DNA of 64,000 nt from Chloroflexota bacterium (GTDB lineage: Bacteria; Chloroflexota; Anaerolineae; JAAYEA01). Within the stretch, counting starts at the first letter, position 1. Each line of letters begins with the position of its first letter. The translations under genes and the position numbers were made by a program. Shown in pieces: positions 9,278-16,549 of the stretch. Location: the NCBI GenBank assembly GCA_019873665.1, contig JAIOAV010000001.1, forward strand, positions 1 through 64,000. The letters run 5' to 3'. Below the pieces are notes generated by a model. That model was not told the origin of the DNA. It saw only the letters and a list, made by a program, of their open reading frames with translations, and did no database searches.

Positions 9278-10093
9278 CTATGGTGCGGCGGCGCGGCAGC
9301 GCCACCATCTTTCGGCAGCGACCAGCACCGGCACACCCATAACGAAGGGCGCAATGATCACCAGCGCAGGCGGCCCACCAACCAGCAAGTCGGAACAGAG
9401 CATGGCCCCGTATGCCACAAGGGGCAACCCGGCAGCGGCATGGCTCGTGGCGCTGATCGGTGGCGGCATGCGCCACTCGTAGAGGCTATAGGCCAGGTAC
9501 ACCGTCACGGTCGTCAGCATCCATCCGGCAAAGTTGCACGCCGGAATGCCAAAGTAGGGTCCGCCTTCCTCCCATATCCATGCCTGGACATTTGACGCCG
9601 ACAGGATCGGGTCAATGACCAGATCCCACGCCGTCATCACAGCGCCGCTCAGCAGCGCCAGCCATATCACGCCGCCCAGGGTCCCGCCGCTGCCGTAAGG
9701 TCGCCCTCGCGAGATCAGATTGGCGATCACATAGCTGGGGTAGATCATCATGAACCAGGCGAGCGGGATGAGCGCCGGCACATAGCCCACCTTGGGGCCA
9801 AGCACGTCAGTGTAGTGGTAAGCGCCATAGACCCACCCGGTCGCCACGCCCACTTGCTCATATCCCCATGAGATGATTGCCGTCAGGGCGAAAAAGAGGA
9901 GAGCGTGTCGCGTGCCCAGCGCATACGCGGCATGAAGCAGGGAGAAGAGCAGCAGAAAGAGCGTCAGCGCGTGGATGTTGCCAAAGAAAGCCGGCAGAGG
10001 AGTATAAGGCAGCAGAGAAAGGCGCAGCACGGCCTCGTAGAGAAAGATCGCCAGACAGATGACGGCAAGCGCCAACGCGGTGCGCCGAGCCAT
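9278..10093 (-). CDS. CruF-like carotenoid biosynthesis membrane protein (DUF422 family)
   Basis: A 271-residue integral membrane protein with about seven hydrophobic segments. The stretch ISWGYEQVGVATGWVYGAYH followed by Y-T-D and LGPKVGYVPALIPLAWFMM is typical of the DUF422/CruF family. Known members hydrate the psi-end of gamma-carotene or bisanhydrobacterioruberin, and others are uncharacterised. AGGAGG lies just before the ATG. It starts 31 bases after the GH42 gene and is likely the last gene of the same minus-strand operon. No other carotenoid gene is visible, so the precise substrate cannot be given. Confidence 0.7.
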   Translation of the reverse strand: MARRTALALAVICLAIFLYEAVLRLSLLPYTPLPAFFGNIHALTLFLLLFSLLHAAYALGTRHALLFFALTAIISWGYEQVGVATGWVYGAYHYTDVLGPKVGYVPALIPLAWFMMIYPSYVIANLISRGRPYGSGGTLGGVIWLALLSGAVMTAWDLVIDPILSASNVQAWIWEEGGPYFGIPACNFAGWMLTTVTVYLAYSLYEWRMPPPISATSHAAAGLPLVAYGAMLCSDLLVGGPPALVIIAPFVMGVPVLVAAERWWRCRAAAP

Positions 10094-10124
10094 GTACGCC
10101 TCCTGTCGCTGTGGCGCAGGGCAT

Positions 10125-12245
10125 CTAGGGAGAGATCAAGATGGCCAGGCCGCCCGGCGTCAGCTCCAGATCGAACTCGTCGCCATGCCCGCCGTGGCGC
10201 ACCTCGATCCGCTTGTCGCTCCAGAGGTCATCCCAGTGATCACTTACCTGATAGTGGGCAGGCATCTGCACCAGAACACGTGCGGTGGTGTGGGACGGGT
10301 TGAACAGGAAGAATAACCGTCGCGCTCCTGCCAGGCCGGTGCGCCATGTGATGTTGCCCTCGCCGCCGCTCTGTTCCACCTGGATATCTGGCCATGCGCC
10401 AGCATCGCGGCAAAGCGCTGCCACGAACGGCACGAATCCGGGATTCACCTCATCGCCGAAGGCAGCCCATGTGCCCAGGGCATAGGCCACACCCTTGCCG
10501 TAGGGGACCTGGACCAGCAGCGGTTCGCCATCGTGATCCACGCCCAACACAACGCCCGCTGTGCCCTCCCACGGCGTCAGTGCCCATCCGGTGGGCACAC
10601 CGATGCCCCACGCTTCGCTCCAGCCTCCTGCTTCGCCGACGTGTTTGCGATGTCGCTCGCGTAGCCCAAAGGCGTGCACAAAGGGGCGATCGCAGCCGGT
10701 GTAATGAAAGAACCCCTGCTCGTCCCACGCCTGAGTCCACGCCTCAAAGAACACCTTCCCGCCTTTAGCCACGTAACCCAGCAGGCGCTGCTGCTCCTCC
10801 GCACTAATCACCACCGCCTCCGGCATGAGCAACAGCTTCAGGTGATCGAGCGAGTCGAGATGGTGCGACTCGACGACCTCATACGGAATGCCCAGACCCT
10901 CCAGCGCCCGCGCGTAGCGCAAGAAGGCGCTGCCCATTTTGAGCGTATGACCATAGATGGACCAATCCACGATCTGGGTCTCTGGCGTGTACAGGAGGCC
11001 AACGGTAGTCCGATCCGGCTGGTAGGCGTCCAGCAGGTCGCCGTGGCGGGCGAGGATCTCGCCGGTGCGGCGCATGTGCGCCAGGCGATCCTCTGCCATC
11101 CCGTCATCGCCGATGATGCCGAAGCCGGACGATTCCGCGGCAAAGACCTCGTCCCGCCAGCACCAGAAGATGACCGCCTTGGCGCCGCGGCTATAGCCGT
11201 TCCAGACCCAGCGCTGTTGCTGCTGTCCCGATACAGGGCTGCCAAAGGTCAGGCCGATATTGGATTGGCCCCCTTGTAGCTCGGACAGCCAATGGGGTTT
11301 GCCGCCTGCCGCCGAGCGGACGCATTCGATGCGGATGCCAATGTCGGCATCGGCGAACTCGGCGCCCCCCCAGTTGGGAAAGTGGGAACTGCCATAGCCG
11401 TCGAGGTTGTCGGCGTTGAACCAATCGTTGCCTCGCGTGGTGGGCAGCTCGTAGGAGCGGCCGCGCGGCATCGCCGTGGGCGCGCCGCAGTGTGCCAGGA
11501 TGGGGTGGCGTGGGTCGCTCTCGCGGATTGCCTCGGCGCGCCAGCGACAGGTCTCTGCCGCCCGCCATGAGAGGAAATCTGCCCAGGCAAAGGTGTCAGT
11601 GTAGAGCGGGATGGCGTGACCCTCCCCGCCGGGCGTCTTGGGCGGGAAGACATCGCTCCACGACATGTAGCGGCGCTGCCAGGCGCGATTCAGGCCATCC
11701 AGGTCGCCGTAGCGTTGTTTGAGAAAGGCGCGATAGGCAGCCAGCGTGTGCTCGCAGAAGCATACGTAGGCATCGGCGCTGACCATCCAGCGCAACTCGT
11801 TCCAGCAGTCCCAGCCGACCAGGTTGTCCGCTGTGGCGTAACGGCTGGCAATCGTCCGCATGAAATCGGTCATAGCCTTGCGCAGCCCGAGATGGTCAGT
11901 GCAGCCACCGGGCGTCAGTCCGACATTACACTCCTGACGCAGCGTGGAAACGACGCGCTGCCCGGTGTGGTCCACCAGCGCCGCATCTGGGAAAACGCGT
12001 GGCGTCCAGAAGGGCATGATCTCACCCACGGTGCTGAGCACGACCTTGAGGCCGCGCTTGCCTGCCTCCTCGATGAGGGCGTCATAATCATCAAAGAGGT
12101 ACTTGCCCGGCTCCGGCTCAATCCAGCCCCAGCAGGCCCAGAGCTGCAAGCCATCCAGCCCTGCCGCCTTCATTCCGTCCAGATCCTCTTTCCACCAACG
12201 CTGATGTGGAAACGGCGGTCGGTAATACTGCGTCGCCAGCAACAT
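10125..12245 (-). CDS. GH42-type beta-galactosidase
   Basis: A 706-residue glycoside hydrolase of clan A, family GH42 by appearance. It has no signal peptide, so it is probably cytoplasmic and acts on imported oligosaccharides. The start at 12245 is preferred to an upstream in-frame ATG at 12281 because AGGAGGA lies just ahead of it. The N-terminal TIM barrel opens with QYYRPPFP and DGLQLWACWGWIEPEPG. The acid/base Glu is expected in WDCWNELRW (Glu about 150) and the nucleophile in WLSELQGG (Glu about 322). A beta-galactosidase trimerisation-like domain follows (about 400-600), then a small beta-domain. It lies between the flavoprotein and CruF-like genes of a probable operon. Substrate specificity within GH42 cannot be read from sequence. 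Confidence 0.85.
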   Translation of the reverse strand: MLLATQYYRPPFPHQRWWKEDLDGMKAAGLDGLQLWACWGWIEPEPGKYLFDDYDALIEEAGKRGLKVVLSTVGEIMPFWTPRVFPDAALVDHTGQRVVSTLRQECNVGLTPGGCTDHLGLRKAMTDFMRTIASRYATADNLVGWDCWNELRWMVSADAYVCFCEHTLAAYRAFLKQRYGDLDGLNRAWQRRYMSWSDVFPPKTPGGEGHAIPLYTDTFAWADFLSWRAAETCRWRAEAIRESDPRHPILAHCGAPTAMPRGRSYELPTTRGNDWFNADNLDGYGSSHFPNWGGAEFADADIGIRIECVRSAAGGKPHWLSELQGGQSNIGLTFGSPVSGQQQQRWVWNGYSRGAKAVIFWCWRDEVFAAESSGFGIIGDDGMAEDRLAHMRRTGEILARHGDLLDAYQPDRTTVGLLYTPETQIVDWSIYGHTLKMGSAFLRYARALEGLGIPYEVVESHHLDSLDHLKLLLMPEAVVISAEEQQRLLGYVAKGGKVFFEAWTQAWDEQGFFHYTGCDRPFVHAFGLRERHRKHVGEAGGWSEAWGIGVPTGWALTPWEGTAGVVLGVDHDGEPLLVQVPYGKGVAYALGTWAAFGDEVNPGFVPFVAALCRDAGAWPDIQVEQSGGEGNITWRTGLAGARRLFFLFNPSHTTARVLVQMPAHYQVSDHWDDLWSDKRIEVRHGGHGDEFDLELTPGGLAILISP

Positions 12246-12305
12246 GACGGCTCCTCCTGTGTACGCCAAGGTGCCAGCCACGAAGGGCTGGCACCATATG
12301 TTCGT

Positions 12306-14135
12306 TTATGCTCCCGATAGCGGCACGGGTGTCCGCACTATCGTCTCGATCCGCTCTCCTGACCGCCGCAGCATAATGTAGCGTTGCCACGCTTCGTCGG
12401 CGGGTAATGGCTCCAGGTCGCCAAAGCGGGCGAACATCAGGTGCGGGCCGCGGCTTTCGGGGCGCTCTCGCGCCGCAGCGACGACCAGACGACCGCAGGT
12501 GAGCGCGTTAGCGGTCTCCACCGCGTAGGCCAGTCCCTTGTCGTCCACCCTGATCCCCTGGTCAGCAAGGGCATCCAGCTTGGCCAGGCCCTCGTCCAAC
12601 CGCTCCCGCACCCGCACCACGCTGGCGATATCAGACATAATCTTCTGAATGGTATGGCGCGCCTCGGTGGCGGGCAGCGATTCCGGCCCACCCTTGAACG
12701 CCTGCAACCAGGCGATGGCCTCCTGTCGGCCTGTCTGGCTGATATCGGGCCACCGTTTCGTCGCCGCGGCGTCGGTCGCTGCGCTCTCGCCGGCGATCTT
12801 GCCAAACACCTGACTATCCAGCAGCGCATTGCCGCCAGGGCGGTTCGCGCCGTGCTGTCCGCCCGCTGTCTCGCCAGCGGCAAAGAGGCCATCCACGGTC
12901 GTGTCGCCACGCGTGCGTATCTTGACGCCGCCCTGGAAATGCTGGATGGCCGGTGCGATCTCCACCCGGTCGCCCGCGGCAAGGTCAATCCCTCGCTCCG
13001 CCAGCCAGCGCACCACCTGCGGATTGATGGCGACCAGCCGCCGCAGCGGGCTGCCCGCGATCGCGGGATCTACCCAGTCAAGGCTCTTGGCGTCGTTATA
13101 CCAGCGCAGCACCCTTTCCTCCAGCTCACTCGGTTCGAGCCCCATGGGATTGGCGCTGTAATCGAGATAGACCCGCCGTCCCGCTGCCAGCTCATAGTAG
13201 ACAGCGATATCAATGACGTGCGACGGCTCCTGGTACGAGACGGGCCAGCTCGCGCCCTTGGCGAAGAGCACGGTGTAGATCCGCCCCCAGCTCGTCCCGG
13301 CGGGAAAGTAATCCGGTAGGAACTCGCGCCCGTCGCTATTCACCAGGCGGGGCAACGCGCGCATCATCGAGCCGGAGCAGGCCAGCTTGGTGGCGACGGA
13401 GGAGAGGCCGATCTGGATGAACTCCATATTGACCAGCTCCGCGCCGCGCCGGAACGCCATGGCATAGCCATCGCCGGTGCATTCCGGTGGAAAGACATTC
13501 ACCGCGTACGCTTGCCCCGCGCCGCCGGTGGCCAGCACCACCGCCTTGGCATGAATCACGCTGACATCGCCGGACTGCTCGTCCACCACCAGCGCCCCGG
13601 CGACCCGATTCCCTCGCGCCGCCGGGATCAGCTCGGCGACCAACGTGTGCTCGCGCAATGCGATGTCGCGCTGCTGGACCTGTGTTACCAGTGCTGCTTC
13701 GATATGATTCGCCGTGTACGGGCCGGTGTAGCAAGCGCGGGCATACTTGGAGCCGTCGGTAACGAACTGGTCCACCGTGCCATCGGCGCGCCGCACAAAG
13801 GGCACGCCCCAGCGATCGAGGTCGGCAAAGCGGTCAGCGGCGTTTCGCGCCAGGATTTCGGCCAGGTCGCCATCAGACACATACCCGCCGATGCGGTAGA
13901 TGTCGTCGGCGTGATAGCGCCACGCCTCTGGCTCTGCCGGTTCGGTCGTGGCCAACGTGGCATGGAAGGCCATGCGATCGGAGCAGGCAGTGGCGGTAAC
14001 GCCGCTGCGCCCCAGCGTCCCTTTGGTCGCCACCAGCACGCGCAGCTCCGGCTGCGCCTCGTTGGCGGCGATCGCTGCGCGAAGCGCCGCGCCACCACTC
14101 CCCACGATCAACACATCACAACGATCCTCTTGCAT
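12306..14135 (-). CDS. FAD-dependent oxidoreductase of the fumarate reductase / L-aspartate oxidase type
   Basis: A 609-residue flavoprotein. The ATG at 14135 follows AAAGGAGG. The N-terminal dinucleotide-binding motif is VLIVGSGGAALRAAIAA, followed by the KGTLGRSG segment typical of the family. Near the C-terminal third, GGQHGANRPGGNALLDSQVFG matches the conserved FAD/active-site region. The His-Pro-Thr motif normally found after MEF-Q in succinate dehydrogenase, fumarate reductase and aspartate oxidase is replaced by IGLSS, so the substrate is probably not fumarate, succinate or aspartate. There is no Tat or Sec signal, so it is cytoplasmic. It lies 49 bases after a zinc alcohol dehydrogenase and 60 bases before a GH42 enzyme, suggesting oxidation of a sugar-derived compound. 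That role is inference. Confidence 0.75.
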   Translation of the reverse strand: MQEDRCDVLIVGSGGAALRAAIAANEAQPELRVLVATKGTLGRSGVTATACSDRMAFHATLATTEPAEPEAWRYHADDIYRIGGYVSDGDLAEILARNAADRFADLDRWGVPFVRRADGTVDQFVTDGSKYARACYTGPYTANHIEAALVTQVQQRDIALREHTLVAELIPAARGNRVAGALVVDEQSGDVSVIHAKAVVLATGGAGQAYAVNVFPPECTGDGYAMAFRRGAELVNMEFIQIGLSSVATKLACSGSMMRALPRLVNSDGREFLPDYFPAGTSWGRIYTVLFAKGASWPVSYQEPSHVIDIAVYYELAAGRRVYLDYSANPMGLEPSELEERVLRWYNDAKSLDWVDPAIAGSPLRRLVAINPQVVRWLAERGIDLAAGDRVEIAPAIQHFQGGVKIRTRGDTTVDGLFAAGETAGGQHGANRPGGNALLDSQVFGKIAGESAATDAAATKRWPDISQTGRQEAIAWLQAFKGGPESLPATEARHTIQKIMSDIASVVRVRERLDEGLAKLDALADQGIRVDDKGLAYAVETANALTCGRLVVAAARERPESRGPHLMFARFGDLEPLPADEAWQRYIMLRRSGERIETIVRTPVPLSGA

Positions 14136-14184
14136 TAAAAACCTCCTTTGCATCATTCATAAACCGCGCCATGTTCGAATGAGC

Positions 14185-15285
14185 CTACGATTCTGGCACC
14201 AACACGGCTTTGAGCACGTTGCGTTCTTCGAGCGCCTGCAATGCCCGGTCTGCCTCATGGAGCGGGAAGCGGTGCGTGATCATGGCGTCAAAGGGAAAGC
14301 GCCCGCTCAATACCAGCTCCACCGCCTGGAAGAAATGCGATGTGTCGCTGACCCATGTCCCTTGCAGCCGCACGTTCTTGCGCACTACGTCTTCATAGAT
14401 GGCGATCGGCACATCGCCCACCGGCACAGCCGCGCCCGGCAAGGCGTACACTCCGCCCGGTGCCACCCATTTGATCCCCTCGGCGATGGCAGCGGGCGCA
14501 CCGGAACACTCGATCACCTGCGTCGCGCCGCGCCCGTACGTCAGGGCGTGGATCTCGGCGCGGCGGCTCTCTGCTGTCCCGACATCGGCCATCATCAGGT
14601 GCGTCGCGCCGAAGCGCCTTGCCACTTCCAGCTTCCAGGCGCTGCGCTGCGTGCCGACGACGATGGCGGTAGCCGCGCCGCGTGCCACGGCAAACGCCAA
14701 TGCAAAGAGGCCCAGCGGGCCGGGCCCCTGCACGATCACCTGATCCCCCAGACGGATGCCGGACGCCTCGACGGCGTGCGCGGCGGTGGCACCGGAGCAA
14801 CTGGCAGCGACCAGTTGCGCTGGATCTATCCCTTCCGGCAGGATAAGCACATTAGTTCCCGGCAGCAGGTGGATATACTCGGCATATCCGCCCAGCAGAT
14901 GGGGCGGTTCGGCAGAGGACAGGTTGATGCCATACACGCGGCGGTGTGGACAGAGGTAAGGCTTTTTGCGCACGGTGCAATAGTAGCACGCGCCGCAGGT
15001 GACGCCGCGATCCCAGGCGATCAGGTCGCCTTCCCGCAGTATCTGCCCCATGATGTCCCGCTTTTCGCCACCCAGCGCCACCACACGCCCCACTGCCTCA
15101 TGCCCCAAGATAATCGGCAGCGGCGTGCGCGGGTCCTCTCCCTTCCACATGTGCAGGTCCGACCCACAGATGCCTGCCACGGCGATGCGCACCAGCACGC
15201 CGCCGGGCGTGGGCGGGAGCACCTCGAACTCGCGCCACGCCAGTGGCCGGCGGAAGGCTTCCAGGACTGCAGCGTAACCTCTCAT
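14185..15285 (-). CDS. Zinc-dependent medium-chain alcohol dehydrogenase
   Basis: A 366-residue member of the MDR superfamily. The start at 15285 gives the usual N-terminus (MRGYAAVLEAFRRPLAWREF) with GAGAGGG just upstream; longer readings run into the promoter. A GICGSDLHMW motif supplies the catalytic zinc Cys and GHEAVGRV the His and Glu. The structural zinc lobe is CGACYYC followed by a fourth Cys at KPYLCPH. The Rossmann motif is VIVQGPGPLGLFALAFAVA. The family oxidises alcohols, polyols or threonine with NAD(P); the substrate is unknown. It is the first gene of a minus-strand operon with a flavoprotein, GH42 and CruF-like protein, and its promoter is at 15362-15390. Confidence 0.85.
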   Translation of the reverse strand: MRGYAAVLEAFRRPLAWREFEVLPPTPGGVLVRIAVAGICGSDLHMWKGEDPRTPLPIILGHEAVGRVVALGGEKRDIMGQILREGDLIAWDRGVTCGACYYCTVRKKPYLCPHRRVYGINLSSAEPPHLLGGYAEYIHLLPGTNVLILPEGIDPAQLVAASCSGATAAHAVEASGIRLGDQVIVQGPGPLGLFALAFAVARGAATAIVVGTQRSAWKLEVARRFGATHLMMADVGTAESRRAEIHALTYGRGATQVIECSGAPAAIAEGIKWVAPGGVYALPGAAVPVGDVPIAIYEDVVRKNVRLQGTWVSDTSHFFQAVELVLSGRFPFDAMITHRFPLHEADRALQALEERNVLKAVLVPES

Positions 15286-15361
15286 ATCCCTCTCAGCACC
15301 TGATCTATTCGCGATGCGCCAGCGGCCTGCTGCCAGCGGGAAAGGATCACTTCGCTGCGGC

Positions 15362-15390
15362 ATTATACGACAGAGGGTATAGTGTGGCAA
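15362..15390 (-). promoter_or_regulatory. Sigma-70 type promoter for the alcohol dehydrogenase operon
   Basis: Read on the minus strand, TTGCCA (15385-15390) is separated by 17 bases from a perfect TATAAT (15362-15367). The expected start of transcription is about 70 bases before the chosen start codon. Confidence 0.65.
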
Positions 15391-15407
15391 GCGTGTACCC
15401 GGCATGT

Positions 15408-15436
15408 TTGCCAGACGCTCACGATCAAGCTACAAT
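15408..15436 (+). promoter_or_regulatory. Sigma-70 type promoter for the small cohesin/dockerin gene
   Basis: TTGCCA (15408-15413), a 17-base spacer and TACAAT (15431-15436) point rightwards, back-to-back with the alcohol dehydrogenase promoter. The translation start follows about 80 bases after the expected transcription start. Confidence 0.55.
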
Positions 15437-15523
15437 GCGGGGGCGTTAACATACGCAGCCTGTGGCGGGTGCGCCCCGCTCGCCAGCGCTGCACCACCCT
15501 TTCGGCTCGCGAGGTTCTGCACC

Positions 15524-16519
15524 ATGACAGATCTTCGGAACAGGCGAACGAACGCTGCCCGCGCCTGGTCTGTGGCTGGGGCTGCGTCTCTCTGCATCTT
15601 GATCTGCGCCGCGTTGGGCGCCGCAGCCTCTGCCGTCACGGTAGTCCTGACACCGGCTACTGTCATCGTCTCGCCTATGAACACCTTTGGTGTGGAAGTG
15701 ATGTTGCGTACCGGCAGCCAGCCGGTAGATGGCGTGCAAGTCTATCTCACTTATGACCCCGCAGTGCTGCAGGTCTTGAGCGCTACCCCCGACGCAACAG
15801 CATTGCCCATCGAGATATTGCCCCCGGCGTGGGATAATGCCACGGGCGCGCTGGCCTATGCTGCCGGCATATTGAGCGAGCCTGCCCCCTCCGGCGACTT
15901 GCGTGTGCTGACCATTCGCTTCCGGGCGCTATCGCCGCATCCGGGCAGTACTATCGCTTTTGCCACCGCAGACCCTGCCCGCACCACCAAGGTATCGTAC
16001 AGCGGCGCGATCTTGGCGGCGAACCTCACACCGAGCGTCGTAACGGTCGTGTCAGCCACTCCAACGCCGACCTCTACGCCCCCTACGACTACGGCCACCG
16101 TATCCGGGCGGGTAGTGCTGCAGGGCCGCAGCGACCACAGCGGCGCTCTGGTGTGTGTCGGCGGGCTCTCCACGACCACCGATGCCAGCGGTGTCTATGC
16201 CTTGTCTCCCGTGCCCGGCAGCTACGGGGTGACTGTGTCGCTGGGCGGATACCTGTCCGCCACGTGCCCTGGTGTTGTGGCCAGAGCGGGCGCGACGACC
16301 CAGCTAACGGAGGTAACGCTTCTGGCCGGGGATGTGGACGGCGATTGCCAGATCGGCCTCTTTGACTTGGTGGTGCTGGGCGCGCGATTCAACCAGTTGC
16401 CGCCTGCGCCGCCGCCGCATCTGGATCTGAACGCTGACGGCGCGTTGAATATCCTCGATGTGGTGCTTTTGGCCGGCAATTACGGACGCTTCTGCCCCAA
16501 TCCCTGGGCGTGTCCGTAA
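15524..16519 (+). CDS. Small secreted protein with cohesin-like, carboxypeptidase-regulatory-like and dockerin-like domains
   Basis: A 331-residue exported protein. ATG 15524 gives a basic N-terminus and a signal peptide (about residues 1-37); the ribosome binding site is weak. Residues about 38-185 are cohesin-like (DGVQVYLTYDPAVLQVL). A short Thr/Pro linker leads to a carboxypeptidase-regulatory-like sandwich (about 192-270, SGRVVLQGRSDHSGALVCV). The final 60 residues hold two dockerin-type calcium loops (DVDGDCQIGLFDL and DLNADGALNILDV). The order sandwich-then-dockerin repeats the tail of the protein at 98-5305, although there the cohesin-like domain follows the dockerin. It could bridge partners by offering one cohesin and one dockerin. 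Which cohesin binds which dockerin cannot be told. Confidence 0.8.
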   Translation: MTDLRNRRTNAARAWSVAGAASLCILICAALGAAASAVTVVLTPATVIVSPMNTFGVEVMLRTGSQPVDGVQVYLTYDPAVLQVLSATPDATALPIEILPPAWDNATGALAYAAGILSEPAPSGDLRVLTIRFRALSPHPGSTIAFATADPARTTKVSYSGAILAANLTPSVVTVVSATPTPTSTPPTTTATVSGRVVLQGRSDHSGALVCVGGLSTTTDASGVYALSPVPGSYGVTVSLGGYLSATCPGVVARAGATTQLTEVTLLAGDVDGDCQIGLFDLVVLGARFNQLPPAPPPHLDLNADGALNILDVVLLAGNYGRFCPNPWACP

Positions 16520-16549
16520 CGATGGCCGGTTGGGTGCGAGTCCGGCGAG

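Noticed and set aside
13948-15303. A 451-codon plus-strand frame across the flavoprotein and alcohol dehydrogenase genes
   Set aside because: It crosses two well-supported minus-strand genes and their intergenic gap, with no conserved motifs.
98-16519. A true cellulosome
   Set aside because: No exported glycoside hydrolase with a dockerin is present, so substrate degradation cannot be claimed.
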